Program-made: the position numbers and the translations under genes
Source: Bacillota bacterium
Lineage (GTDB): Bacteria > Bacillota > Clostridia > Peptostreptococcales > Anaerovoracaceae
Length of the DNA stretch: 64,000 nt
Reading direction: 5' to 3'
NCBI GenBank assembly: GCA_019420305.1
Contig: JAHZHL010000008.1
Coordinates: 1-64,000 of the forward strand
In this document: positions 45,119 through 53,497 of the stretch, in pieces
Numbering within the stretch: the first letter of the stretch is position 1
How the letters are laid out: each line of letters opens with the position of its first letter
Notes under the pieces: model-generated
Told to the model about the DNA's origin: nothing
Databases searched by the model: none
The model's input: the letters and a program-made list of their open reading frames with translations, nothing else

Positions 45119-45668
45119 TCTCTTCCTCTTCTTTTTTAGAGAGCTTAAAATGAATCTGCTTGTTTTTATGAAACCGGCTGCAATAAATGCGAATCAGCAA
45201 TGTGTAAATCAGATCATAAAGGAGCAACATAACAACGCCCGCTCCAATCAGCACTAAAACCGGGAAATCCGGCAGATTCGATCCGCCGAACAAAAGGCCT
45301 CTCAAGGCGGTCAGCGCCACTGTTGTTACTGCCGCGAAAAAAAGAATTTTCAAGATCATCTGCCCGACCGGGTTTTTCAGCTTTTCAATAAAAAACTTTA
45401 CAATTCCATAAAGGCCGAAAAGACCAACATATGGCAGCACTCCAACTTTGTTTGGCACAATCAGGAGCCCCAGCAGTACTGCAGCGATATAAAGCGTAAC
45501 TCCACCCTTTACTCCGCTTTCCAGAATCATCACCGCGACAAAAAGAGAACTGATCGCGTAAAGCGTCAATTCTACACCCGGCGCGATGGACGCGCCAAAC
45601 ATAAAAAGAATGGTAAGCGCCAGGCAGATTCCTCCCAGCGCTAAACGATACGTTTTTTTATTTGTCAA
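45102..45668 (-). CDS. Small membrane protein, ECF S-component-like
   Basis: A 188-residue protein with five or six hydrophobic segments (first at about 8-28, last at about 138-158) and a charged Lys/Glu-rich tail. The N-terminal sequence YRLALGGICLALTILFMFG resembles the start of ECF transporter substrate-binding (S) components, but I cannot assign a vitamin specificity. The gene lies 11 bases after the DnaJ-like gene and overlaps the GGDEF gene. The link to S components is a weak resemblance. Confidence 0.7.
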   Translation of the reverse strand: MTNKKTYRLALGGICLALTILFMFGASIAPGVELTLYAISSLFVAVMILESGVKGGVTLYIAAVLLGLLIVPNKVGVLPYVGLFGLYGIVKFFIEKLKNPVGQMILKILFFAAVTTVALTALRGLLFGGSNLPDFPVLVLIGAGVVMLLLYDLIYTLLIRIYCSRFHKNKQIHFKLSKKEEEENDKIR

Positions 45669-45679
45669 ATTCCGTCACC

Positions 45680-46261
45680 TCAGCAATCAGGTGTGCACAT
45701 ATCCAAACAGCAGTAGCACTGCAGCGCCTTGCAGAACGCGTCTTCCGTCGAGTTAAAACCTCTGCCGTAAGCGGTATTCTGATAGGATCTTCCGACATTC
45801 ATCATCTGGTTCAGCGCCTGCTGGTATTCCGGGTTGTAGGGATCCATATTGACCGCCTGCTGCACTTTATTTACCGCGTCATCATACCAGCCTTTCCGGT
45901 ACGACAACATTCCGGAAAGAAACATCCACTCAGCGTTGCGGTTTTGACTGCGATTGAGAATCTCTTCCGCGCCCTGCAGATTCCCCATATCGATGTTTCT
46001 TCTGACCTGGTTAAACTCCGCCGAACTGTTTGCCCTGCCGTAGCTGGAACCATTGTTTCGATAGCCGGAGTTTCCCTGGTTTTTCCCCATCAGCATATCG
46101 TACGCCTCATTTACTTCCTGCAGCTTTTCCTCCGCTAAATCGGAAAGCGGATTATTCTGATATTTATCCGGATGATATTTTTTCACCAGTTCTTTGTACG
46201 CCGCCTTAATCTCTTCCTCGGAAGCCCCCTGTCTGACTCCTAACACTTCATATGGATCCAT
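45680..46261 (-). CDS. DnaJ-domain protein with Cys-rich C-terminus
   Basis: A 193-residue J-domain protein. The J domain occupies residues 1-60 with an intact HPD (KKYHPDKYQNN) after DPYEVLGVRQGASEEEIK. A Gly/Asn linker and TPR-like helices (AEEILNRSQNRNAEWMFLSGML; GWYDDAVNKVQQAV) follow. The C-terminus is CKALQCYCCLDMCTPDC, six Cys in 17 residues, possibly a metal site. It lacks the standard DnaJ zinc domain, so it is a specialised co-chaperone. Its ATG overlaps the DUF5685 stop (TAATG), so the two are coupled. Confidence 0.88.
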   Translation of the reverse strand: MDPYEVLGVRQGASEEEIKAAYKELVKKYHPDKYQNNPLSDLAEEKLQEVNEAYDMLMGKNQGNSGYRNNGSSYGRANSSAEFNQVRRNIDMGNLQGAEEILNRSQNRNAEWMFLSGMLSYRKGWYDDAVNKVQQAVNMDPYNPEYQQALNQMMNVGRSYQNTAYGRGFNSTEDAFCKALQCYCCLDMCTPDC

Positions 46262-47118
46262 TATTCCTCCTTCTGGGTTATGCTCTCTGTTTTTCGCAAT
46301 AACCCCTTGTACACCACGTTTTCAATTATACCTCTGTTTTTCTTAAGCGCGAGCAGATCCACCGCCTTTCCTATCTCACCCAGATAGTGAAACAAGTTGA
46401 ACCTGCAAGCTTTCATAATTCTGGACTTAAAGCCCTCTTCTCCCGCCTCATAATGGAATCGGAAAATCAGCGGATTATACGCGCCGCTCTCTATATTTTC
46501 ATCAATATCATCGATCGCGTCGATCAGATAAATCCACTTTCCCAGATGATATCCGATTCGGCGCAGCACCTGCTGTTCTTTAAAGCCTTCGGGCAAAGGA
46601 CCCTCTTCAAAAATCGCTTCCATAATTTTCGCGAAAGCCTCTGCAGTCTCATCCAGGCTGTCGCATTTTTCATCCTCCAGGCGGTTCAGCGCTTTTAAAT
46701 TTTCATCTACCCTTTCACAAAGCTGCTGCCTCGCGCTCTGCAGTTTGTGAAAGCTCCTCCTGAAGGCCTTTAAGGCTGCCTTCGCGCGCAGACTTCCCTC
46801 ATCACGGACATCGTCCAGCAGCTTATACCAAGCAAGAATCAACATCGCATCCGCCGCGTAATCGATTGCGCTGTTACTTACAATCGTCTTCTTTTTCGCG
46901 GGATGAACGATACAATGTTCTCTCGTTGGCTCGTCAGCCTCCCTGGAAAGTCCTCCGAGAAGCAGTGCCAGAAAGGCGGCATCATAGCTCAGAACCATCC
47001 GCGGGATCTGTCCGTAACGCCTTGCGATAGATTTGCACACACCGCAGTAATAACCGCTGTAGACTTCAAATTCCCGCATTTTCAGCTCCGGCTTGTCTGC
47101 TGTTACATATCCTAACAT
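46261..47118 (-). CDS. DUF5685 family protein
   Basis: A 285-residue, helix-rich protein of the DUF5685 family with no known function. The N-terminus LGYVTADKPELKMREFEVYSGYYCGVCKSIARRYGQ has the typical CxxC pair. A second conserved helical part includes LLDDVRDEGSLRAKAAL and YLIDAIDDIDEN, acidic motifs reminiscent of prenyl-synthase-like folds. The family usually sits next to a J-domain gene, as here, and probably works with it. A role in metal or redox handling is only a guess from the Cys motifs in both proteins. Confidence 0.85.
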   Translation of the reverse strand: MLGYVTADKPELKMREFEVYSGYYCGVCKSIARRYGQIPRMVLSYDAAFLALLLGGLSREADEPTREHCIVHPAKKKTIVSNSAIDYAADAMLILAWYKLLDDVRDEGSLRAKAALKAFRRSFHKLQSARQQLCERVDENLKALNRLEDEKCDSLDETAEAFAKIMEAIFEEGPLPEGFKEQQVLRRIGYHLGKWIYLIDAIDDIDENIESGAYNPLIFRFHYEAGEEGFKSRIMKACRFNLFHYLGEIGKAVDLLALKKNRGIIENVVYKGLLRKTESITQKEE

Positions 47119-47249
47119 GCTGTTTCTGCCCCTTTCTGAACCTTAGAGTACCATATCGCCTATAAGAATTCAAATAGTTATATAAAATTATCATAAAATC
47201 TTCATTATTTTTGTTCCCGTGCTTTATCCATTCCTTTAAAGACGAATTC

Positions 47250-47275
47250 AAAAGGAGCGGCGCGCCGCTCCTTTT
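47250..47275 (-). terminator. Terminator of fhs
   Basis: AAAAGGAGCGG (47250-47260) pairs perfectly with CCGCTCCTTTT (47265-47275) with a CGCG loop. On the minus strand it ends in a T-run just after the fhs stop. Confidence 0.85.
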
Positions 47276-47286
47276 TGTCACTGAAT

Positions 47287-48963
47287 TTAAAACAGGCCTG
47301 TAATTTTTCCGGTTTTATCCACGTCGATTTTCTCTGCCGCCGGAACCTTCGGAAGCCCCGGCATGGTCATGATATTTCCGGTCAGCGCCACAATGAAGCC
47401 TGCTCCCGCTGATACTTTCAGATTCCGAACTGTCAGAGTAAAGCCGCGCGGCGCTCCCAGCAGTGTCTGATCATCCGAAAAACTGTACTGGGTCTTGGCC
47501 ACACAGATCGGAAGGTTTCCAAATCCCAGCTGTTCCAGCTGTTCCATTTGTTTTCTCGCGGCAGGCAGAATGCTGATGTCATCCGCCCGGTATATTTTCG
47601 TCGCAATGACCCGTATCTTTTCTTCAATAGAAAGCTCCAGTCCATATGCCTGCTGGAACGTATTTGGTTCTTCACAAAGACGCACCACTTCTTCAGCCAG
47701 GGCAATTCCGCCTTCGCCTCCTTTTCCCCACACTTCACTCAGAGCTACATTGACGCCGAGTTCTTTGCATTTGCGTTCTACAAGCGCGAGCTCCGCTTCT
47801 GTGTCCGTCGGGAAGCGGTTGATCGCCACAACCGCGGGCAGACCATAGACCTTGGTGATATTCTCCACATGCTGCAGAAGGTTCGGCATACCCTGTTCCA
47901 GGGCCTCCAAATTTTCCTGCCCCAGTTCCGCCTTTGCCACGCCGCCGTGATGCTTCAGAGCGCGGACGGTCGCTACGATTACGACTGCCGACGGTTTTAT
48001 TCCCGCCATGCGGCATTTAATATCCAAGAATTTTTCCGCTCCCAGATCCGCGCCGAATCCGGCTTCGGTCACAACATAGTCCGCCATTTTCATCGCCATC
48101 CGGGTTGCCATGACAGAGTTGCAGCCATGGGCGATATTCGCGAACGGACCGCCATGAATAAAGGCAGGCGTATGCTCCAGAGTCTGAACCAGATTTGGCT
48201 TAAGAGCGTCCTTGAGAAGCGCCGCCATCGCGCCCTGCGCTTTGAGCTGGCCTGCTGTTATCGGCTGGTTATCATAGGTATATCCCACGATAATCCGGGA
48301 AACCCGCTCTTTCAGATCCTCGATGTCCTTTGCCAGGCAGAGAATTGCCATAACCTCACTGGCAACCGTAATATCAAATCCGTCTTCCCTCGGAGTCCCG
48401 TTCGGCTTTCCTCCAAGTCCGTCTACAAGAAAGCGCAGTTGGCGATCGTTCATGTCCACACAGCGTTTCCACGTGATTTTTCTCGGATCGATTCCCAGAG
48501 AATTGCCCTGCTGAATATGGTTGTCCAGCATGGCGGCGAGCAAATTGTTTGCCGCGCCGATAGCGTGCATATCACCGGTAAAATGAAGATTAATATCCTC
48601 CATAGGCACAACCTGCGCGTAACCGCCCCCTGCCGCGCCGCCTTTGATTCCGAAAACCGGTCCCAGAGAAGGCTCCCGAAGCGCCACCAGGACATTCTTG
48701 TCAATCTTTTTCAGCGCGTCGGCAAGGCCCACTGTGGTCGTAGTCTTTCCCTCCCCTGCCGGGGTCGGAGAAATTGCCGTCACCAGAATCACTTTTCCAT
48801 CCGGCGCGTCTTTTTTCTCCTCTAAAAGATTATAATCCACTTTTGCCTTATAGTTTCCATACAGTTCGATATATTGCTCCTCCAGCCCCGCGGCCTCGGC
48901 AATCTCCCGAATATCTTTCATTTCCGTTTCCTGTGCAATCTGAATGTCACTTTTCACTTCCAT
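47287..48963 (-). CDS. fhs: Formate--tetrahydrofolate ligase
   Basis: Makes 10-formyl-THF from formate, THF and ATP, feeding purine synthesis and one-carbon metabolism, including the Wood-Ljungdahl methyl branch. I chose the ATG at 48963 (AAGGAGA upstream), giving 558 residues, the usual length. Motifs are the Walker-like TPAGEGKTTTTVGLADAL near residue 60, EPSLGPVFGIKGGAAGGGYAQVVPME, HIQQGNSLGIDPRKI and GFTLTVRNLKVSAGAGFIVAL near the C-terminus. The long 5' extension in frame is the riboswitch region, not protein. Confidence 0.97.
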   Translation of the reverse strand: MEVKSDIQIAQETEMKDIREIAEAAGLEEQYIELYGNYKAKVDYNLLEEKKDAPDGKVILVTAISPTPAGEGKTTTTVGLADALKKIDKNVLVALREPSLGPVFGIKGGAAGGGYAQVVPMEDINLHFTGDMHAIGAANNLLAAMLDNHIQQGNSLGIDPRKITWKRCVDMNDRQLRFLVDGLGGKPNGTPREDGFDITVASEVMAILCLAKDIEDLKERVSRIIVGYTYDNQPITAGQLKAQGAMAALLKDALKPNLVQTLEHTPAFIHGGPFANIAHGCNSVMATRMAMKMADYVVTEAGFGADLGAEKFLDIKCRMAGIKPSAVVIVATVRALKHHGGVAKAELGQENLEALEQGMPNLLQHVENITKVYGLPAVVAINRFPTDTEAELALVERKCKELGVNVALSEVWGKGGEGGIALAEEVVRLCEEPNTFQQAYGLELSIEEKIRVIATKIYRADDISILPAARKQMEQLEQLGFGNLPICVAKTQYSFSDDQTLLGAPRGFTLTVRNLKVSAGAGFIVALTGNIMTMPGLPKVPAAEKIDVDKTGKITGLF

Positions 48964-49031
48964 CTTTATTCTCCTTTTCCATTCTTCCTTTCGTCCTCCG
49001 CCCGCATTCCAGCCAGAGACGCGCAGAATAC

Positions 49032-49129
49032 AAAAAAGCCTGGCTGTCCGGACAAATGCCCAGACGGCCGGCTTGTTCCCGTTATACTTCATGTGGTCAG
49101 TTCCACTTGTTATCCGTCAGTCGTATAAC
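49032..49129 (-). promoter_or_regulatory. ZTP (pfl) riboswitch with terminator, fhs leader
   Basis: On the minus strand P1 is GTTATAC/GTATAAC (49129-49123 and 49087-49081), P2 is GTGG/CCAC, and the linker leads to the hallmark CCGTCTGGGCA. The stretch GGCCGTCTGG (49069-49060) also pairs with CCGGACAGCC (49051-49042), one mismatch, followed by AGGC and six Ts, forming a terminator that overlaps the conserved pocket. This fits ligand-induced antitermination by ZTP/ZMP. The class is commonly found before folate genes such as fhs. Confidence 0.9.
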
Positions 49130-49135
49130 AGTTTA

Positions 49136-49164
49136 ATGATACCATTCCTGTTTTTTTTAATCAA
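49136..49164 (-). promoter_or_regulatory. Promoter of the fhs riboswitch transcript
   Basis: On the minus strand TTGATT (49164-49159) and TATCAT (49141-49136) are 17 bases apart. The expected start site falls at the first base of the riboswitch P1 stem. Confidence 0.65.
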
Positions 49165-49169
49165 GAACT

Positions 49170-51095
49170 TTATCGAACTCTGACGGTAAAGTTTTTCGTC
49201 ACGCCATTACAGGTCACCCGGATTTTCGTCACGCCCTTTTTCCTGCCTTTCACGACTCCTTTCCGACTGACTGTCGCGATTTTCTTATTCCGGCTCTTAT
49301 AGGTCACTTTTCCTTTCGGCGTCGCCTTAACCCGAATCCGCACTTTTTTTCCTTTTTTAATCCGAGCCGATTTTTTCGTCAGACGCATTGTCGGATTTTT
49401 AACCGTTATCCTGCAGGAAACGCTTTTTCCGTTAGCTCTGGCAGTAATCACCGCGGTACCTTTGCGTCTGGCGGAGACCACACCGCTGCGGCTGACTGTC
49501 GCCACCTTCTGATTGCTGCTGCTCCAGGCCGCCCGGCTGCCGGAAACCCGGACGCCGTTTACCGTTGCGGTAAGAAGTACCGTTCGGGAAGCCTTTGTGT
49601 AAATCGTCGCGGCGGAACGATTCAGCCGGATCGTCGGCGCCTTTACATAGATCGTACAAGTCGCGCTTTTTCCGTTAGCCGAAGCGGTAACCACCGCAGC
49701 CCCCGCGCTTTTCCCGGAAACGATTCCGGTTCTCGACACTGCGGCTACCGAAGTTCTGCTGCTGCTCCAGACCGCCTGACTGCCGGAAACAGATTTCCCA
49801 TCAATCTTCACCCGCAGGGAAGCTGTGTTTCCGGAACCCGCGGCATATAAGGACACCGCGCGTTTATCCAGCGTTATCGTGTGGTTCTTCACCGTGATCC
49901 TGCATTTCGCCTCCTGGCTGCCCACTTTCGCGAGAATCCATGCGGTGCCGGGAGCGCGGCCGGTTACCAGTCCGCTGTCATCCACCTCTGCCACCGACGG
50001 CGCAGAAGATTCCCACATTACATCTTCCTCATCCCAGAATTCAGACCCTGTAACACTGGCATTCAGCTGTACGGCGCTGTCATCGCCCGAGGCGTGAATC
50101 TGCGCGCTTTCCCGATCCAGCTTTACCACAGGCGGCGGCGTATGTACGGTCACGCGGCAGGAAGCTTCATAACCTCCGTCTGCTGTTGTTGCCGTAATCA
50201 CCGCCTTCCCTGTTTTCAGCGCCTTCACCTCTCCCTTATCCGTTACCGAAGCGATTTTGGGGTTGGCGGAGGACCATTCGATCGTCTGATCCGAAGCTTC
50301 CTCAGGAAGAATAGATGCCGTCAGGACTTCTGACGTTCCCTCTGCCATCTCAAGCGTTTCTTTGTTCAGAGAAAGGCTCTTGACTTCTACATGGACATTA
50401 TCCGCATAGTTTTTCCACGGTTCCGCTTCTTTATAGAGAGCCTCGCTCTTCGGCGGAACAATAAGGCGCAGAAGATTCGGAAGCTTTAACTCGCCTTCTA
50501 CTTGCGGCGGCTGAGGCGAATTGAGCCGCAGTACCTCAAGACTGTCGCAGCCCTGAAGCGAATCCGCGCGCAGGATCCGGAGGCTTTCCGGCAACGTCAG
50601 TTCTCTCAGCGCGGTGCAATTCTTCAAGGCGCCCTGCGGAAGCTGCTCCTCCGGCAGTGTCACATTTCCCAGATCGAGACCGGTCAGAGTGCGCCCCAGT
50701 TTATCGCGGATAAACGCAAAATCCTCATCGGTCAGGACATATCCATCTTCTGTCGTTATGGTCAGCTTATCAATCTCCTCCAGGCTCTGCCCTTCCTCTA
50801 ATCTGGCGGAAACCGCTTTCTCCAGTCCGCTGCCGCTTTGGGAAAGCGTCACTTTTACATTTTTCAGCGACCACTGTACCTGAAAAACAAAATTTACATT
50901 TTTCCCTAGCGTTCTGTCCTCGCTGTTCCCGCAGACCTCTTTGCCAAAAGACAGAACATAATTCCCATTGGGCAGCGTTTCCGCGTCCACGCCGATATGA
51001 AGCGCTTTGGTAATCTGCCCCTGATTCCCCATATCATCGGATAAATCGCTGCCAAAGAATTTAAGCGCGCCCTCACCGCCGCTGAAAAACACCAC
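49170..51095 (-). CDS. Ig-like (BIG2) repeat surface protein, 5'-truncated
   Basis: An open frame of 641 residues that starts abruptly at a GTG, without signal peptide or visible RBS. The first 230 residues have a leucine-rich-like part (LRELTLPESLRILRADSLQGCDSLEVLRL). Then follow at least five bacterial Ig-like BIG2 repeats, each with W-S-S-x-x-x-x-V-A-x-V and a G-x-A-x-I/V-T-A motif, and a very basic C-terminus ending in FTVRVR. Upstream an in-frame TAG occurs at 51107-51105. It is the C-terminal part of a larger secreted adhesin-like protein whose 5' end is missing at a junction near 51.09 kb. Confidence 0.75.
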   Translation of the reverse strand: MVFFSGGEGALKFFGSDLSDDMGNQGQITKALHIGVDAETLPNGNYVLSFGKEVCGNSEDRTLGKNVNFVFQVQWSLKNVKVTLSQSGSGLEKAVSARLEEGQSLEEIDKLTITTEDGYVLTDEDFAFIRDKLGRTLTGLDLGNVTLPEEQLPQGALKNCTALRELTLPESLRILRADSLQGCDSLEVLRLNSPQPPQVEGELKLPNLLRLIVPPKSEALYKEAEPWKNYADNVHVEVKSLSLNKETLEMAEGTSEVLTASILPEEASDQTIEWSSANPKIASVTDKGEVKALKTGKAVITATTADGGYEASCRVTVHTPPPVVKLDRESAQIHASGDDSAVQLNASVTGSEFWDEEDVMWESSAPSVAEVDDSGLVTGRAPGTAWILAKVGSQEAKCRITVKNHTITLDKRAVSLYAAGSGNTASLRVKIDGKSVSGSQAVWSSSRTSVAAVSRTGIVSGKSAGAAVVTASANGKSATCTIYVKAPTIRLNRSAATIYTKASRTVLLTATVNGVRVSGSRAAWSSSNQKVATVSRSGVVSARRKGTAVITARANGKSVSCRITVKNPTMRLTKKSARIKKGKKVRIRVKATPKGKVTYKSRNKKIATVSRKGVVKGRKKGVTKIRVTCNGVTKNFTVRVR

Positions 51096-51498
51096 CAGGG
51101 CAAGCTATATCAATCGCAGTCTGAAAACCGGCACAAAACAGACTTACAAAGTGCGCGCATATCGGATCGTCAACGGCAAGAAAGTGTATGGAAACTACTC
51201 CGCGAAAGTAAGCGCGAAACCGGTTCCTGCCGCGCCAAAGATGCGTTTAAAAGCACGCGCCGATAAAGTAACCGTATCCTGGAAGAAGGTTTCCGGCGCG
51301 GATAAGTACATTGTCTACAAATCCACGAAGAAAAACAGCGGATACTATAACGCGTGGATTACGCAGAGAACGTCCTTCACGGATCGGGAAGTAAGAAAAG
51401 GAAACACTTATTATTATAAGATGAGAGCCTACAAAACAGTTGGAGGCAAAAAAATCTTCAGCAACTACACAAAAGTTATAAAAGTTCGCGCGAAGTAA
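51091..51498 (+). pseudogene. Fibronectin type III surface protein, 3' fragment
   Basis: The plus-strand frame reads TTRASYINRSLKTGTKQTYKVRAYR from about 51091 to a stop at 51498. It contains the end of one fibronectin type III-like domain and a second complete one (VSWKKVSGADKYIVYKSTKK...YYYKMRAYKTVGGKKIFSNYTKV). No start codon with RBS or signal peptide precedes it. The repeats resemble the fibronectin domain of the NlpC/P60 protein at 55 kb. It abuts, head to head, another truncated surface gene, so both lost their 5' ends. Confidence 0.7.
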
Positions 51499-51519
51499 TT
51501 GCCCGGCTGCCGGACACGG

Positions 51520-51547
51520 AAAGACCCCTCGAAACAGAGGGGTCTTT
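51520..51547 (+). terminator. Terminator after the fibronectin fragment
   Basis: AAAGACCCCTC (51520-51530) pairs perfectly with GAGGGGTCTTT (51537-51547), six-base loop. This confirms the fragment is the 3' end of a once-complete gene. Confidence 0.85.
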
Positions 51548-51704
51548 GATTTCAGGGCAGGATTGACGGCAGTCCTGCCTCTCCTTCTTTTTTTGTAAAA
51601 TTCATGTTAATTCTATTGTTTCTGTATACATTCTTCAATCTTTTCTGCTAAAATAAAAACGTAAAATTTCATTACTTATTTTTCAGCAGAGGACATTACA
51701 AAGA

Positions 51705-52784
51705 ATGAAAAGAAAAGAAGCAAAAAAGGGTGTAGTGTTCTTATTGTGTGTTATTCTAATTTTATTTTACATAAACATTATATTCTCTTTCCCTTCCGGC
51801 GAATCCGCGGACGGTTCCAAAGAAAAGTGGAACACGTTTTACGCGATGGAAGAGGATACGCTGGACGCAGTCTACCTTGGAACCAGCTCCGTGGATCGCT
51901 ACTGGATCTCTCCGCAGGCATGGGAGGATACAGGCATGGCAGTCTATCCCTTTGCGATCTCCAGTGTCTCCTGTGTATTTCTCAAGCCTATGATGGAAGA
52001 GGTTTTGAAAACACAGGATGTGAAGCTTTTTATCATTGATATCCGCACCTTTACCAACGATGCCGATGATATCTCAGACACCCGCATGCGCCGGGTGGTT
52101 GACAATATGAAGTGGTCTTCTACGAAACTGGAGGCCATGGAAGAAGGATTTGAGTACGCGTCTTATGGAGAAAATGACATTGATTCCGGTGATTTATCGT
52201 GGTACATTCCCTTCCTGAAATACCATCAGCGCTGGAATGCCGATCTGAACCTAGGAGATCTCTTTTCCATTTATCCCACTACCGAATACGGCGGTTACGC
52301 GGCTTATCAGCCCAAAGTGTTCACGTCCGTGCCCCAAAAGCATCCGAACATGTCAACCAAGGAACGGGCGCTGGAGGAAGAAAGCGCTCTGGAGCTTACA
52401 GAGCTTCTGTCCTATTGTGATACACTGGACTGTGAAATTCTCTTCGTCGATGCGCCGTACATTATGACAAAGGAACAGCGTGAAAAATCTAATACCATCG
52501 CCGCAATAATCGAAGAGGCCGGTTATCCGCTGGTGGAATTCAATACCGAACGGTATTATAAAAAGCTGGATCTGGATTTCTCCTGTGATTATTATGACAA
52601 AAAACATGTCAATTATCTGGGCGCGGTCAAATACACACGGGTTTTCAGCCAATATCTGGACAAACACTACCGCCTGGAGGAATACCAGAACTCCGAGGAT
52701 CCTGAGTACTGGAGCGCTGCCTATGACAAACTGTCCGATAAAATCCGGGAATCCGGACAGGAGCTGCGTTCCGCGAGCAACTGA
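51705..52784 (+). CDS. Membrane-anchored SGNH/DltD-AlgX-like protein
   Basis: A 359-residue protein with one N-terminal membrane helix (about 10-29) and an extracellular domain. A GDSL-like nucleophile motif is probably AVYLGTSSVDRYW near residue 55, and the C-terminal DKKHVNYLGAVKYTRVF looks like the Asp-x-x-His block of SGNH hydrolases/acyltransferases such as DltD, AlgX and PatB. Such proteins modify cell-surface polymers with acyl groups. No MBOAT partner gene is adjacent, so the pathway is unknown. The upstream spacing fits a stand-alone gene. Confidence 0.72.
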   Translation: MKRKEAKKGVVFLLCVILILFYINIIFSFPSGESADGSKEKWNTFYAMEEDTLDAVYLGTSSVDRYWISPQAWEDTGMAVYPFAISSVSCVFLKPMMEEVLKTQDVKLFIIDIRTFTNDADDISDTRMRRVVDNMKWSSTKLEAMEEGFEYASYGENDIDSGDLSWYIPFLKYHQRWNADLNLGDLFSIYPTTEYGGYAAYQPKVFTSVPQKHPNMSTKERALEEESALELTELLSYCDTLDCEILFVDAPYIMTKEQREKSNTIAAIIEEAGYPLVEFNTERYYKKLDLDFSCDYYDKKHVNYLGAVKYTRVFSQYLDKHYRLEEYQNSEDPEYWSAAYDKLSDKIRESGQELRSASN

Positions 52785-52802
52785 AAACGTTCCGGCGGAC
52801 AA

Positions 52803-52837
52803 AAAAGCCACTGACTTCTCTTAAATCAGTGGCTTTT
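52803..52837. terminator. Bidirectional terminator between SGNH gene and rnhB
   Basis: AAAAGCCACTGA (52803-52814) pairs with TCAGTGGCTTTT (52826-52837) with an 11-base loop, serving both convergent genes. Confidence 0.88.
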
Positions 52838-52840
52838 CCT

Positions 52841-53497
52841 TTATCCTTTTTTCAGAAACGTTTTTCGGTGAATCGGGCACATTCCATAAATCCGCAGACC
52901 TTCATAATGCGCTTTTGTGCCGTACCCTTTATTCTTCTCGAACCCATAGCCCGGGTACTTGACCGCGAATTCTTTCATCATCCGATCCCTCGTCACCTTG
53001 GCGAGGATGGACGCCGCCGCGACCGAGAGGCTTTTGCTGTCTCCTTTCACCACATTCGTCTGTGGAATCGGGATCTCTTCAATCGTCATCGCATCAAAAA
53101 TAATATGCTCCAGCCGCTTTCCCTGTCTGTCCATTTTTTCGGAAACTTCCGCGACAGCCTGCCGCATCGCTTCCTTTGTCGCCTGCAGAATATTGATTTC
53201 ATCAATTCGCTTATGATCCACGATACCGATTCCCCATGCCAAGGCAGATGCCCGGATTATCTCATAAAGGACTTCCCTCTTCTTTTCCGTCAGTTTTTTG
53301 GAATCATCGATCCCCGGCACGTCAAAATCCCGCGGCATCACAACTGCCGCCGCGACCACCGGTCCCGCCAGAGGCCCCCTTCCCGCTTCATCTACACCCG
53401 CAATGTACTGTACCTCGTCTCCGCAGAGTTCCGTTTCAAATTGTTTCATCTCCTCAAGGCGCTGCCGCATCCGGAGTTCGCGTTCTTCTTTCTTCAT
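52841..53497 (-). CDS. rnhB: Ribonuclease HII
   Basis: Removes RNA from RNA-DNA hybrids and single ribonucleotides from DNA. The 218-residue protein has the core YIAGVDEAGRGPLAGPVVAAAV with the catalytic Asp-Glu, DDSKKLTEKKREVL and the third Asp in FDAMTIEE, plus ASILAKVTRDRMM. An N-terminal charged helix (MKKEERELRMRQRLEEM) is common in Firmicutes. It overlaps rbgA by four bases at the rbgA end, forming an rplS-rbgA-rnhB group. Confidence 0.96.
   Translation of the reverse strand: MKKEERELRMRQRLEEMKQFETELCGDEVQYIAGVDEAGRGPLAGPVVAAAVVMPRDFDVPGIDDSKKLTEKKREVLYEIIRASALAWGIGIVDHKRIDEINILQATKEAMRQAVAEVSEKMDRQGKRLEHIIFDAMTIEEIPIPQTNVVKGDSKSLSVAAASILAKVTRDRMMKEFAVKYPGYGFEKNKGYGTKAHYEGLRIYGMCPIHRKTFLKKG

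Noticed and set aside
47548..48825. 425-codon open frame on the plus strand
   Set aside because: Antisense to fhs, whose motifs are complete, so this frame is a composition effect.
48964..49092. 43-residue N-terminal extension of formate-THF ligase
   Set aside because: The extra codons coincide with the riboswitch and terminator; the ATG at 48963 has a good RBS and gives the normal length.
49170..50350. Repeats as a CRISPR array
   Set aside because: The similarity comes from degenerate Ig-like protein repeats about 80-90 codons long, not short identical DNA repeats.
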